Shown piece by piece: positions 11,158-22,429 of a stretch of 64,000 nucleotides of DNA. Both the position numbers and the translations under genes were made by a program. Source of the DNA: Okapia johnstoni (taxonomy: Eukaryota; Chordata; Mammalia; Artiodactyla; Giraffidae); NCBI GenBank assembly GCA_024291935.2, contig CM044307.1:97593461-97657460 (forward strand), given 5' to 3'. How positions within the stretch are numbered: position 1 is the first letter of the stretch; every line of letters begins with the position of its first letter. The notes beneath the pieces were generated by a model. The model made no database searches, was not told the DNA's origin, and saw nothing but the letters and a program-made list of their open reading frames with translations.

Positions 11158-11355
11158 AAAAAAATATATATTTATTTACTTACTTTGCTGTGCCAAGTCT
11201 TGGTTGCAGCATGCAAGATCCTCAGTCTTCTCTGGAGCATGCAAACTCCTATCTGTGGCAGGAGTTTATCTAAGTCCCTGACCAGGGGTCGAACCCGGGC
11301 CCCCTACATTGGAAGCACAGAGTGTTAGCCACTGAACCACCAGGGAAATCCCTGG
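11158..11355 (-). mobile_element. tRNA-derived SINE
   Basis: Antisense A-rich tail (AAAAATATATATTTATTTAC), B box in GGGGTCGAACCC at 11286, and head ACCACCAGGGAAATCCC at right. Third SINE in this L2 copy. Confidence 0.85.
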
Positions 11356-11560
11356 TTTTTGTCTTTTTTTATGGGAGAAATTTATATAATGAAAGAATGA
11401 TTCGATGAGGAGAGGAAACTGATGATGTAGTAGGGTGAAGGCAGAATTTATGGAGAAATGTTCTTGAGGAGACTTGCAAAAACAGCAGATGTCCACTCCC
11501 AAAACATATGGGAGACTTTAGAAAAACAGATTTCTAAAAACCCAGAGTAAAGATAACTAT

Positions 11561-12222
11561 GGTTTTCTGACCAACATCATCTAAAACGGACAACAGATTA
11601 AGAAGAATGAGAAGAGCTGAGGGGGGTGGAATTCTGATGGGGCTGCATGGTTCTGGCTTGAATCTCAGTTTTGATCACCACTGGCATTCGGATATGCCAC
11701 ATATGCAGTGTCAGGGCCAGGTGTCTCCCGGGAGAAAATTCATTCTGAATGGAGAGAAGGCAGGGCTCTTAAGTTTGGACCAGTAACTGGCCAGATGGGA
11801 GGGAAAACCAGGACCGCACGGTGTATGTCTCTCTGGCCTCAGAGCTTTCAGAACTCTAAAAACTTCCCCGCCCCCCAACTGTAACATTCAATGAGCAGCG
11901 GAGACCAGCCCTGATGGCTGAGGCAACAACAGAGGCCTCATCGCTCCGTAACAGTGGAAACCAGTTTTAAGAGCAGGAGAGACTTTAATAGTTTGCAGCT
12001 TCAGAAGACACTATGCTTAGGGTGGATTTTCCCTGCAGGGGTGGCAGTGGTCAGGCACCAGCAAGTCCCTTCATGGGAAGCAGAGGTTCTGGCAGCAAGT
12101 GCCACTGATAGGGGTCAGAGTGGGAGAGGATCGTGGCAGACACAGCTGGTAACTGACATGACTCGTTCATGAGCATGTGTCTGATCACCTATGAGCTTCC
12201 TAAAGGCACCTGGATGAGACTT
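11561..12222. other. Unassigned stretch
   Basis: No recognised repeat or gene. A 72-residue frame at 11954-12172 has no known motif. Confidence 0.35.
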
Positions 12223-12233
12223 TGAGAATAGCT

Positions 12234-12499
12234 GCTGCTAAGTCGCGTCAGTCGTGTCTGACTCTGTGCGACCCCATAGACGGCAGCCCACCAGGCTCCA
12301 CCGTCCCTGGGATTCTCCAGGCAAGAATACTGGAGTGTGTTGCCATTTCCTCCTCCAGTGCATGAAAGTGAAAAGTGAAAGTGAAGTCGCTCAGTCGTGT
12401 CCGACTCTTCGTGACCCCATGGGCTGCAGCCTACCAGGCTCCTCCATCCATGGGGTTTCCCAGGCAAGAGTACTGGAGTGGGGTGCCATTGCCTTCCCC
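12234..12499 (-). mobile_element. BOV-A2 dimeric SINE
   Basis: Two Bov-A monomers joined by the GTGAAAAGTGAAAGTGAAGT linker near 12369. Perfect 11-bp target duplication TGAGAATAGCT at 12223-12233 and 12500-12510. Low divergence, so a relatively young ruminant insertion. Confidence 0.93.
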
Positions 12500-12510
12500 T
12501 GAGAATAGCT

Positions 12511-13432
12511 AGATGTCCCAAACAGAGGTGTGGGTGAAAGTCAGAAACAGTCCTGCTAATTATTGCTAATATAGTTTCATTTTTTCCACAGGTTGGTGTG
12601 CCTAGGGAAAGATAGGTTATAAGAAATCACAATCACATATAAAGCTGATGAGGAAGAAAATATTTTTAAAAATGCGTGTGGTCAAACAGAATGGGCCCTG
12701 TTGAAGTATATGCTGATGATAGAAAGAAGTGTGCGTAACTATCACATACATGAAGGGAAAAAGCTCAGGAAGGAGAAAGTATAGAACCAGCTGAAGTTGA
12801 GGATAATAAAAACAATTCAGTGAAAAGAAAACATTATGTTTGGAGCAAGAAAATGATGTAATGCTGACAGATGGCAGAGAAAGTCTAACTACTTGATTGC
12901 TGCTTTACTTCGTTTTTTTTAATAAAGGAACTGGCTCTCAAAGTGGGAGGTGGGAAACATAACTAAGCATGATCTGATTGCATGGAATTACTATGAGAGA
13001 GCCACCTCATTATTCCTGCTTTTCTCTATTTTCTGAAAATTTTAGAATGAGCATTATTTTTTTTTACTTAATATTTAAAATATTTACTTAAGTAATTTAA
13101 AGTAATTTAAATTAAGTAATTTTCTTAAGCAATTTAAAAAAGATTCTTAATATTTTTTTGAAAAACAAGGAAATAAAACGAGGCTTAGGTAAAAGACTTA
13201 CAGATCAAATCAATGCTTTAGATAATGTCAGGTCCCCAATTCCAGATGAATTATGTCCTTATCTCCTGGAAAAGCACAGATGTGATAATAGGGCAAGAGC
13301 TGCTGGTCCTCAAGCAGTAGTGGAGAACAAACAAAATTGCCAACAGATTATAGCTAATGATTTTTAGTTTATAAAGCAACTGTGTGTGTGTAATTCTACC
13401 CACTATTTCAGGTACATGCTAGGCATCGTACT
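12511..13432. other. Unassigned stretch with AT-rich core
   Basis: Mostly single-copy-looking. Between 13045 and 13155 it is almost pure A/T, with repeated AAGTAATTTAA-like words and inverted copies, so it could extrude hairpins. No coding signal. Confidence 0.4.
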
Positions 13433-13757
13433 AGAGCAGGGTTGGCAAACTATGGCTTGCAGGTCAGTTTCAGCTCACTGCTTGTTTTTGTGCTAAGAAT
13501 CGTCAATTTAATGGTTTGAAAAAAAATCAAAAGAAGATTTCACATCATGTAAAATTTATATGAAAATCATTATGTCCACAAATAAAGTTTGATTAGAACA
13601 CATCCACGCCCATTTGTTTATATATTGTCTGTGGCTGTTTTATGCAACAGTGGCAGAGTCGGGTAGTTGTGACAGAGGCTTATGACCTAGAAAGCCTAAA
13701 ATATTTATTATTTAGTCTTTTACAAAAAAAAAAATCACCAATTCCTAGGCTAGATGC
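13433..13757 (+). mobile_element. Nonautonomous hAT-like DNA transposon
   Basis: Internal landmarks GGTTGGCAAACTATGG, AAATAAAGTTTGATTAGAAC, CACGCCCATTTG, GGCAGAGTCGGGTAGTTG and AAAGCCTAAAATATTTA match the old mammalian family with GGGTCGGCAAACT ends, here decayed at the right. CTAGAGCA at 13431-13438 and CTAGATGCA at 13750-13758 may be an imperfect 8-bp duplication. I do not assign the exact family name. Confidence 0.65.
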
Positions 13758-13954
13758 ATACCTGATGTTACCTGCTGTTATCTCTAACCCATGGTGTCTG
13801 TGAATGTTTGTATTTCATTTCTCTCCAGGTCCTGCCCAGGGAGGTAGGCCAGGTAACCACACTTATCTCCATGATAAAATGGAAGCTTAGAGCAACAAGT
13901 CACTTAAAGGCTACAACCCAGCTCTTTTTCTGTTCAGTGTTCAGGACATAATAA

Positions 13955-14240
13955 AATGGTTAACGCTTATTACATTCTTAATTTGTGCCAGGAACTGCTC
14001 TAAATACCTTACCCATATTAACTTATCTGAGCTTCACGATGACACTGTGAAATATGTTCTATTATTATTACTCCCATTTTACTGATGAGAAAACTGAGGC
14101 ACAGAGTGATCTAGTCACTGCTGAAGACCACGGAGTGTATGGTAGGAGGTAGAGCCAGGGTCTAAGCCAGACCATCCGGTTTTAGAGCCAGAGGGCTGAA
14201 CCACGACTCTTCTTCCTCTGGGCTATCCACACTGTCCCAT
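13955..14240 (-). mobile_element. MIR SINE
   Basis: Antisense MIR: GCCAGGAACTGCTCTAAATA, CCCATTTTACTGATGAG, GAAAACTGAGGCACAGAG. Nearly full length. Confidence 0.85.
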
Positions 14241-15008
14241 GATATCACTCTGAACCAACAGCAAACCTGCCTGCAGTTAGGTGAAAATGCAGTTAGATGA
14301 CACATCGTCTACAGGATAACAGTACTAAGAGTGGAGATGAAAGGCTTACGGCATCCTGAGTGGGAGTTCCTCAGAGGAAATGGATTTGTACTGAAGCCTT
14401 AAACTGTTTGTTCCTTTTTTGCCTATTGTGTTGTATTGCAGGTTGCAAATACAGGAAGTGGATTTACAGGTTGTATTATCTGATTTTAACTAAGTAATCC
14501 TCTTAAAATAAGAGGATTGCCTGAAAGAACCCGTACAAAGAAACTGTGTAGTGAGCCATTTATACTAATAGAAACATGGGCATATTTTGCATATTCTAAT
14601 AACACACGTACAATCAATTAATAAGATGATGACAGGGCCACTACTTGTAGAGTGAGAGGGAATCCTTTGTGAGCCAAAGTGAAATAAAGCAATTGAAAAT
14701 CTGAACAGATCTAACATAGGTAGTCCTATTGCTCTCTTTAGAAACATAATTAATAGTATACAAGATATTTTACAGTCAAAACAGTTGGTGGCCACTAACC
14801 TAGACATACAAAGTCAGGTTGCACCCTTGGATAGTGAACTGGATCACTGAATTCAGGAAACACTGATACTAGGAGCATTCAGTTACACGTTTGGGCCTGT
14901 TCATGTGATACATAACAATTTCTATCATACTCTTTGTTTTGCAAGTGTAACAAAACGTGTCCTTTAGGTGTTGTAAGCAACCCCCTGGAAATTATTTACA
15001 GTCATTCT
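14241..15008. other. Unassigned stretch
   Basis: Nothing recognised; a short antisense frame at 14565-14807 has no domain. Confidence 0.35.
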
Positions 15009-15190
15009 AAACCAGTGTTTCATGGACTATGGCCAGAGGACTAGCACTTTAACATCACCTGGGAACAAGTTAGGAGGACAAATTTTCAGACCCCACCCCA
15101 GATTTACCAAGAGAGAAGCTTTTGTGGGGCTCAACAATCTATGCTTAAACAAGTTGTCTAGATGACTTTGTTTATAATGTGAGAACCATA
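15009..15190. mobile_element. MER20 (hAT-Charlie)
   Basis: ACATCACCTGGGAACAAGTT, CAGACCCCACCCCAGA and GGGGCTCAACAATCTATG match MER20 internal sequence; ends CAGTGTTTCATGGA and GAGAACC. Confidence 0.75.
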
Positions 15191-15321
15191 TATTGTGTAT
15201 ACCTAGGACATTTAAATTAGAAAGAGCTGGAAGTATAGGGAAGTCTTTCTCAATACTCAAAGCTAGTGAGCATTGAATAAAGGCCACTTAAAGTGAATCT
15301 ACTTAAATCACAGTTTTACAG

Positions 15322-15497
15322 TCCTGGTGTTCAAAGTAAGGTCCAGACACTAACCATATCAGCATTCATGGGAGATTGTTAGAAATGCAAAGTCCGGGGC
15401 CCCTTCTCTGATCTAACTGAATCATAACTTGCAGTTTTAACAAGATTTTCATGTGATTCCTATGCACAGTAATATTTGTGAAACTGTGTTACAGGAA
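15322..15497. mobile_element. MER20 (hAT-Charlie), second copy
   Basis: GATTGTTAGAAATGCAAAGTC and CAGTTTTAACAAGATTTTC mark a second MER20 in the same orientation, about 130 bases beyond the first. Confidence 0.7.
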
Positions 15498-16254
15498 ATA
15501 GTTTTTTTTTTTTAATATTTCATTGAGAATTAACTTTTAAAATACAGATATTTTGGCTTTTCCTTTGGACAAAAATTGAATGACAGTATTATACAACCTT
15601 CTTCCCCACTTTACATCTGAAATTTGTGGTACTATCAAAATTTCTGTAACAAAAATAACTTGAGGGCTTTATTATTTTCCAAAGGCTTTTTTCAATCTTT
15701 GATAATCAAATCATTCTCTTTTGAAGGGCTTGTCGTCATCGTTGCTTATTTTGTCTCAGTACAGGCACATCAATCGAGTCTAATGCATCCCTTTTCCGTG
15801 GTTTTTACGTGACCCAGCAGTTTTCCAACATTATGGTCACTGACTTTATGAAACATACCTTGTTTTTAAAAAAATCCACACTCCACTTTGATTCAATTTC
15901 CATGACATTTGTGGATGTTTACATCCAACAGGCAGGGAAAAGCTGCCTAGCAAGCTCTTTGACAGGATGGGTGGGGATGGAAGCGAGTGCAAAGCTGAGG
16001 ATGTTTGGGTGGGCATGGACTTTATAAGCAGTCAGCTCATTAGCTAACTATATCCATATCATAGTAACTATTGCTATCTTGGGTAACCTCATAACTGGAA
16101 TGCTGAGATAATGAAAAGCCAGATAACAATGACCCAAGCATATTATCTCTGGGCAGTGAAAGTCCAAGTAATTTTTGTATTTCCTTCTTTGTGGTTGTCT
16201 ATATTTTCTAAACTTTGTGGAATGAATGCATGCTATTTTTGTTACTGGAAAAAT
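15498..16254. other. Unassigned AT-rich stretch
   Basis: Opens with a T run at about 15501-15512. No repeat family or coding sequence recognised. Confidence 0.35.
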
Positions 16255-16460
16255 CTTCTTATTTAATATTTTAAACTGAGGTATAATTTACATTCAGTAA
16301 AATGCACAGAGATCTTAAGCCTTCAGTTCGAATTGTTGAGTAAAATTGTATACTCCCATGCAACCACCACTCCAAACAACATAGGTAGGAATTATTTCCA
16401 TTACCCAAAAGGTTCCTTTGTGCCCTTTTAAACCAGAAATTACCCTAGGATATCACTCCT
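16255..16460 (-). mobile_element. Old L1 3' UTR fragment
   Basis: Antisense L1M-type text: ACTGAGGTATAATTTACATTC, ATACTCCCATGCAACCACCA, TTTCCATTACCCAAAAGG. Confidence 0.7.
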
Positions 16461-17064
16461 CCTGTAACACGCACACCGCCTCCAAGACTGTCTATCCTCT
16501 AGTGTGGTTCTGGAACAGCCCACGATGTCCAGATTTTAGTAAATACACGTTTCTGTTGGCCTCAAGCACAGAGCTTAAGCATACAGAGGGGGGCACTGCT
16601 GCATTCTGCAGTTCCTTCCGTAAACTCCCCTTTGTGTGTCTCTAACTCATACTCTAAGTAGAAAATGAGAAAAAATGTTTTCCTTCCATAATTTCCTCTC
16701 CCACACAGTCATTCTCTTTTCTCTTTTTTTCCTTCCTGCCTTGAAACAGCTATGTAACTGCCTTGCAGAAGATTCCATTAAGATGAAAGCTTCGTCCTTG
16801 CCAAGGCAGAATTAAATGAAGCCTGCTTGCCAGCAACTGGGACAGGAAGAGGTGTGTGCCTCCCCTGTCCCCCACCCCCGACCCCACCCACACCACACCT
16901 GCCTCTCAAACATCTCTTTCTTATTGCTCTGGTTTATGGCAGCAATAAAAAACAGTAAAGGTGATGCAGATTAAAAGATGATGAAGTTTAAAACACACAC
17001 TGGACTTTCATGAAGATTATCTTATTTTGTTCGGTTCTTCTGCAATACCCCTTGAGTTCTGTGG
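16461..17064. other. Unassigned stretch
   Basis: Includes a C-rich patch at about 16862-16895. No gene seen. Confidence 0.35.
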
Positions 17065-17250
17065 GGAAATACCAGTATTTGTTAATTATTTCCTTTGTTC
17101 ATTCCCACAACACATGTTTACATATGTAAATACTATGTGCCAGGGGAAATACTGGGAACTAAGTAACAGGGGCAAAAAAGGAATAGTCTCTCACAATGTT
17201 TATTGTCCACTGGGGGAAATGGATGAGTAAGTAGGCAATTATGACTCAGG
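17065..17250 (-). mobile_element. L2 LINE 3' fragment
   Basis: Antisense L2: CTATGTGCCAGGGGAAATAC and the TAACAGGGGC... TCTCACAATG order. Its right end contains one copy of the 46-bp duplication. Confidence 0.6.
17204..17249 (+). repeat. 46-bp dispersed duplication, copy 1
   Basis: Same 46 bases as 18823-18868 with two mismatches (GGGGG versus GGAAG near the start). It ends ...GCAATTATGACTCAG in both copies; flanks differ. Confidence 0.9.
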
Positions 17251-17324
17251 GTGCAACAATCTGTGTAGGAGCATCTTTACCCCAGCTTAATTATAATACT
17301 GCAAAGTTGGAAACAACCTATCTT

Positions 17325-17358
17325 AACTGTGTGTGTGTGTGCATGTGCACGTGTGTGC
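17325..17358 (+). repeat. TG-rich microsatellite at a SINE end
   Basis: GTGTGTGTGTGTGCATGTGC type repeat adjoining the 3' end of the minus-strand Bov-A fragment. Confidence 0.8.
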
Positions 17359-17475
17359 TCAGTTCTGTCCGACTCTTTGCAACCACATGGACTGTAGCCC
17401 ACCAGACTCCTCTCTCCATGGAGTTCTCCAGGCAAGAATACTGGAGTGGGTTGCCATTTCCTACTCCAGGGGAAT
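17352..17475 (-). mobile_element. Bov-tA/Bov-A SINE, 5'-truncated
   Basis: Only the BovB-derived part is present (complement of CAGTTCTGTCCGACTCTTTG to TTTCCTACTCCAGGGG); the tRNA head is missing. Confidence 0.85.
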
Positions 17476-17586
17476 AAGATGTTAAATTACTGTGTAGCTG
17501 CTTAGTGGAATGTTTTGTGGCCATTAAGAGTTACTTTTTGGAAGATATATTTGAGGATATCTATTAATAGGCACGTGTTACTTTTA

Positions 17587-17770
17587 TAGGGTTTACCTGG
17601 TGGCTCAGATAGTAAAGAATCTGCCGGTAATGCAGGAGGCCCAGGTTCTATCCCTGGGTCGGGAAGATCCCCTAGAGAAGTGAATGACAACCCACTCCAG
17701 TATTCTTGCCTGGAGAACTCCATGGACAGAGGAGTAGGACATGACTGAAGTGAGTAACACACACACACGT
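17587..17770 (+). mobile_element. Bov-tA SINE with CA tail
   Basis: TTTACCTGGTGGCTCAGATAG head, degraded B box GGTTCTATCCC, then the BovB-derived tail ending TAACACACACACACG. Part of the tail before the end is deleted. Confidence 0.88.
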
Positions 17771-18054
17771 GTTATTTTTATAATCAAATTTTTTTAATTG
17801 TAAGCTAAAAAACACAAGATTGTTATAAGTATGCTAGGGTACTACCCAGCACCTAGGGATGGTAATATTTATCAACAACTGTACTTTGTGTTAAAATGTA
17901 TTTTCTAAAAACATTTAAAATGTTCCATTATAATTTTTAATAGGTCATCTATAGTTAGCTTTTTTTTTGTTTTAAAACCTAATATTTAAAGAAGGATTTA
18001 AAAATATATACCTACTCATGTATACATATCCATATAGTTGTTTACAGTGCTTTC

Positions 18055-18245
18055 ACATATTATTTTACTTCATCTCAACAATAATCCTGTGAAGTCAGTT
18101 ATTTCCCCCTTTCTGCAGGGGGAAACCAAGGCTCAGTGATGTTGAAGAACTTAACCAACATTAACTAGTTAGTGGGCAGCAGAGCCAGAACGCCAATCTA
18201 GCTTTTTAACTCCAAGTCCAGAGTTTCTTGCATTTTACATTAAGT
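18055..18245 (-). mobile_element. MIR SINE
   Basis: GAAACCAAGGCTCAGTGATG, AGTTAGTGGGCAGCAGAGCC and TTAACTCCAAGTCCAG are antisense MIR landmarks. Confidence 0.75.
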
Positions 18246-18396
18246 ACCCAACCTGTATCATTTACATCCCAACAGGCCCAGGCATTTCAATCAAGCCGAG
18301 GTGTTTAGCATAGTTTACTCACGCTCTTAACTTTATTTTCATTGTTGCTTCTTAGAACTAATTATTGAAATAATTTCAAATACTTAATACGTAGGG

Positions 18397-18606
18397 GCTT
18401 CCCAGATGGTGCTAGTGGTAAAGAACCCACCTGCCAATGCAGGCGACTTAAGAGATTCGAGTTCGATTCCTGGCTTGGGAACATCCCCTGTAAAAGGAAA
18501 TGGCAACCCACTCCAGGACTCTTGCCTGGGAAATCCCATGGACAGAGGATCCTGGCAGGCTACAGTCCAAAGTGTCTAACAGAGCTGCACATGACTGAAG
18601 CGGCTC
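18397..18606 (+). mobile_element. Bov-tA SINE
   Basis: GGGCTTCCCAGATGGTGCTAG head, B box GAGTTCGATTCC, CTGAAGCGGCTCACGC end. Full length, moderately diverged. Confidence 0.9.
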
Positions 18607-18822
18607 ACGCATAATGCATAGAACCAACATATTAGTGATTGTACCTCATCTTTGCTTTATTTTTTAAAGTATTTTTAGTATGTATTTATGTTTTCTTCCT
18701 TATGATAGTAAAAACTATTTGCGTTGAACTTTTTAACATGAGGATTATTCTGTCATGCCTGTTTTAAAAACTCCCCCCGACCTTCAATTTGATGGATCTG
18801 CCATATAGTTTTTTCAATTTAA

Positions 18823-18868
18823 TGTCCACTGGAAGAAATGGATGAGTAAGTAGGCAATTATGACTCAG
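18823..18868 (+). repeat. 46-bp dispersed duplication, copy 2
   Basis: 44 of 46 bases match 17204-17249. It lies about 1.6 kb away in sequence I cannot assign to L2 on either side, so it looks like a local copy and not a separate L2 insertion. Confidence 0.9.
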
Positions 18869-18995
18869 TATGCAGATGAAATAGTCCAAGAGTATGATTA
18901 AACCTATATGAAAAACAGCAGTCCCTTGATTCATCTACTTTCTCTTGTCCTGATTACCATTTCCCAACAGATAACTGATTTTATCCAGTATATAC

Positions 18996-19750
18996 CCTTA
19001 TGGCAGAAAGTGAAGAGGAACTAAAGAGCCTCTTGATGAAAGTGAAAGAGGAGACTGAAAAAGTTGGCTTAAAACTCAACATTTAGAAAACTAAGATCAT
19101 GGCATCTGGTCCCATCACTTCATGGCAAATAGATGGGGAAACAGTGGAAACAGTGACAGACTTTATTTTGGGGGGCTCCAAAATCACTGCAAATGGTGAC
19201 TGCAGCCATGAAATTAAAAGACACTTACTCCTTGGAAGAAAAGTTATGACCAAACTAGACAGCATATTAAAAAGCAGAGACATTGCTTTGCCAAGAAAGG
19301 TCCATCTAATAAAAGCTATGGTTTTTCTAGTAGTCATGTATGGATGTGAGAGTTGGGCTATAACAAAAACTTAGCACTGAAGAATTGATGCTTTTGAACT
19401 GTGGTGTTGGAAAAGACTCTTGGGAGTCCCTTGGACTGCAAGGAGATCCAACTAGTCCATCCTAAAGGAAATCAGTCCTGAATATCCATTGGAAGGACTG
19501 AAGCTGAAGCTGAAACTCCAATACTTTGGCCACCTGATGCAAAGAACTGACTCCTTGGAAAAGACCCTGATGCTGGGAAAGATTGAAGGCAGGAGGAGAA
19601 GGGGATGACAGAGGATGAGATGGTTGGATGGCATCACCGACTCAATGGACATGAGTTTGAGTAAGCTTTGGGCGTTGGTGGTGGACAGGGAGGCCTGGTG
19701 TGCTGCAGTCCATGGGGTCGCAAAAAGTCGGACACGACTGAGCAACTGAT
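18996..19750 (+). mobile_element. BovB LINE, C-terminal and 3' end
   Basis: Encodes the part after the reverse transcriptase catalytic motif: ASGPITSWQIDGETVETV, HEIKRHLLLGRKV, SWAI, then the 3' end to CGACTGAGCAACTGATG. A stop (CATTTAGAAAA at 19080) and further frameshifts break it. 5'-truncated. Confidence 0.92.
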
Positions 19751-20817
19751 GCTCTGAAATAACAAGTGAATACAGTTTCCTTTCTTTCTTTCTTTCCTCA
19801 TTAGCTTTTATACACTGGTTTCTTTGGGGCCCTCCATTTCCTGGGCTTCTCTCTCCACATGGAAGACTCCGGTTCATCTCCCCCGTGGTCTCTCTCCTTC
19901 ACTCCCTCCCCAGAGAGAAGTGACACGCCTGGCTAGTAGGCAGGCCCACCAAAGCCCCATCCTCTTCCTCCTGGGTGCACCTTGCACCTCAGGCACGGCG
20001 TCTGCAGCTCCGCTCCCCTGTTCTGTGCTTGAGGCCAGTGATGGAGGAGCTAAGTCCGCCGAACCCGTAGTTGAAATATTAGAACATCCACCCTCCAAGC
20101 TTCACTCCACCTTCTGTTTGACAGAATCTGTTAATGCCCCTTCTCAGAAGCCCCTGCAGAGAAGGCGATGGCACCCCACTCCAGTACTCTTGCCTGGAAA
20201 ATCCCATGGACGGAGGAGCCTTGTAGGCTGCAGTCCATGGGGTCGCTAAGAGTCAGACACAACTAAGGGACTTCACTTTCACTTTTCCCTTTCATTCACT
20301 GGAGAAGGAAATGGCAACCCACTCCAGTGTTCTTGCCTGGAGAATCCCAGGGACTACGGAGCCTGGTGGGCTGCCGTCTATGGGGTCGCACAGAGTCAGA
20401 CACGACTGAGGCGACTTAGCAGCAGCAGTACAAGCCCCTGCCACCTCTGAGGTCAGCTGCTGCAGCTGTAGTGACCACTCCCATCCTCTAGTGACAACTC
20501 CTGCATCTCTTCACTTCTCCATGGGTGCTCTTAGTTGCATTACCAGAAGCAGAAGTACAGAGAGGTCAACACCATCTTCAGCTAGTGGGACAAGCCTTCC
20601 TGCTCTCTGATGGGATAATTCAAAGATGGTTTCCACATGGCTTCGCAGAAGGATTCCCCAAGGGAATTGGCGTCATTGACCTATTCTTCACTGGCTCTCT
20701 TCCTTTCTTTGTTTCTTTCCCCCACATCCTTACTTTACTTTCTGAAAACACTTCCCCACAAACTTCTGGGACCCAAATCTTGTCTCTCAATCTTCATCTG
20801 TCTGACTCTTTTTGTTT
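19751..20817 (+). repeat. Unassigned C/T-rich unit split by BOV-A2
   Basis: Outside the BOV-A2 at 20158-20431 this is pyrimidine-rich, starting with a (TTTC)n run at about 19780. A 141-residue frame begins at 19824 but runs into the SINE and has no known domain. It may be an old LTR or retrocopy; possible continuation to 21240 with AATAAAG near 21212 after another SINE. Confidence 0.3.
20158..20431 (+). mobile_element. BOV-A2 dimeric SINE
   Basis: Both monomers plus CTTCACTTTCACTTTTCCC linker, ending GACTTAGCAGCAGCAG. Perfect 10-bp duplication AAGCCCCTGC at 20148-20157 and 20432-20441. Confidence 0.94.
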
Positions 20818-21093
20818 AAACTTTGTGTTTATTTGGCTATGCTGGGTCTTCACTGCAGCACGCAGGCTTCTCTCTAGTTGGGTGAGTGGGGGCTCCTCCC
20901 TAGTTGGGGTGCAGGGCCTGTCATTGCAGTGGCTTCTCTTGTGGAGCACGGGCTCTAGGGCATAGGCTCAGAAATTGTGGTGAATGGGCTTAGTTGCCCC
21001 ACAGCCCATAGAATCTTCCCAGACCAGGAATCCAACCCACCTCCCCTGCGTGGGCAGGCAGATTCTTAACTCCTGGACCACCAGGGAAGTCCT
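20818..21093 (-). mobile_element. tRNA-Glu-derived SINE (CHR type)
   Basis: Antisense A-rich end (TGTTTATTTGGCTATGC), GCACGCAGGCTTCTCTCTAG body, head at right GACCACCAGGGAAGTCC. Confidence 0.88.
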
Positions 21094-21600
21094 ATCTGAT
21101 TCCTACTTCCATGGCTCAGCTTCCTATTATGAGAGATAAGGGTTTAATCCCATCTCATCGCCCTCCCTTTCCCATTCACACATACATGCTTTTCCAACTC
21201 TCAGGTCTCAAATAAAGTTCTATAACCTGTGTTAACCTCTTTGTTACTAATAATGTAACTAACATTAGCTAGTCACATCATTATGGCCCTAAATAGAAAT
21301 CTAATCTGTTTCGCATATACCCTACCCAGCTTGTGTCAGGAAAACCCTTCTGACATAGTCAACACAGCTGATAATCTGTCAGTCTCAGTTTTCCTTGGCG
21401 GTGCTGCTTCTGCCACCAGCTCCACTCTAGACTAGTTTCTGTCTGACCAGAATTAAATTTCAATTTTCTCTGGTCTGCTAAGTCAATTACCTCTCCAATG
21501 CATTATTTCTAGCAAGTGAAAGACTTCCTTCCATACAGTTTTCAGATTGACATTATTCCTGACTGTCTCCTAAATAATGGCATGATGCTTGTGTAGGGTG
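21094..21600. other. Unassigned stretch
   Basis: Has AATAAAGTTCTATAACC at about 21211, which looks like a polyadenylation region, but I cannot tie it to an element. Confidence 0.3.
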
Positions 21601-21778
21601 TTGTAGTTGATAGAATACTTTGACGAATGTCTTCCCATGTAATCCTTCCATCACTTCGGTGAAACAGAGGTCGTTACTTTCATTGTGGAGATTCATTTAA
21701 CACAATGCTTGATGAATGCCAAGCCCTGACAAGCCACCTTTACAAACAACTAATTTGTGTGTGTGTGCGTGCGTATGT

Positions 21779-21955
21779 GCAACTCTTTGCAACCCCTTGG
21801 ACTGTAACCCACCAGGCTCCTCTGTCCATGGAATTCTCCAGGCAAGTATACTGAAGTGGGTTGCCATTCCCTTCTCCAGGGAATCTTCCTGACCCCAGGA
21901 TCGAACCTGCATCTCCTGCATTGGCTTGTGGATTCTTTATCACTAGCACCAACTT
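21779..21955 (-). mobile_element. Bov-tA SINE with TG tail
   Basis: Minus-strand unit with a GTGTGTGTGTGCGTGCG tail at 21757-21778, B box as GGATCGAACC at about 21899, and a shortened head near 21935-21955. Confidence 0.88.
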
Positions 21956-21959
21956 AAGT

Positions 21960-22090
21960 CCTTAAAACAACTCTAGATAAGAAGAACAATTACCATCGCC
22001 ATTTCACAGATGGAAAAATTGAGGCACTGGGATTTACTCAAGTTCATTTAACTAGTATAGTGGACAGCTAGGAATCAATATAATCTGGTG
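21960..22090 (-). mobile_element. MIR SINE
   Basis: CGCCATTTCACAGATGG and AAATTGAGGCACTGGG are antisense MIR. Similar text at 21615-21690 suggests the Bov-tA split a longer MIR-containing segment. Confidence 0.7.
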
Positions 22091-22429
22091 ATCCTAAAAT
22101 ATTTTATGGTGCAGATGAAAATGTTAAATAACAGACTAAAAAAGTAATTTCTAGAGTCAGCTAGTTGACAAAGGGGTCAGAGCAAAGCCTTGATCCTAAG
22201 TCTTTTTTTAACTCCATGTCTAAAATGTTCTTAAAATTATGACACAAGGTGGGTGTCACCACTGTAGCTCATGGCAAACCAGTTAGACACTCCAGGAGCA
22301 TGAGCTTCAGGGAAACCTACTCTCTTGACACAGCTGTAAGCAGTGCATTTGTATGTAAATCTTCAATTCCATCTGCAACTGTTTTCTTAGATTGGATTTT
22401 TAGAAGCTATATTTATTGGATTAAGAATA

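Larger units (their letters stand above)
9008..11560 (-). mobile_element. Long L2 LINE copy, interrupted
   Basis: Starts at the left with the L2 3' tail in antisense (TTCATTCATTCATTCAACA) and continues in collinear order through AGTGACATGATCTAG (9800), a first-strand-like AATCATCCAGATTAGAG (9870), AACTGAGATGCAGAAAACTG (10103), GGAGATGTTGACAGGCAGTA (10200), AAGACTGGATAAGG (10685), TGACCTTTGGATTTA (10925) and GGAATGGGGTAGTAGCTAGA (11112). These match the antisense of the L2 3' UTR and ORF2 as I recall it. Split by a BovB end and four SINEs, listed separately. No open reading frame survives. Confidence 0.8.

Noticed and set aside
16862..16895. C-rich patch as a promoter element
   Set aside because: Only a short C/A-rich run without CpG or an accompanying GC box; not enough to call.
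19824..20249. 141-residue plus-strand frame
   Set aside because: Its C-terminal part is translated BOV-A2 sequence and the rest has no domain.
20525..20965. 146-residue plus-strand frame
   Set aside because: The last third is antisense SINE sequence; the N-terminal part has no recognisable motif.
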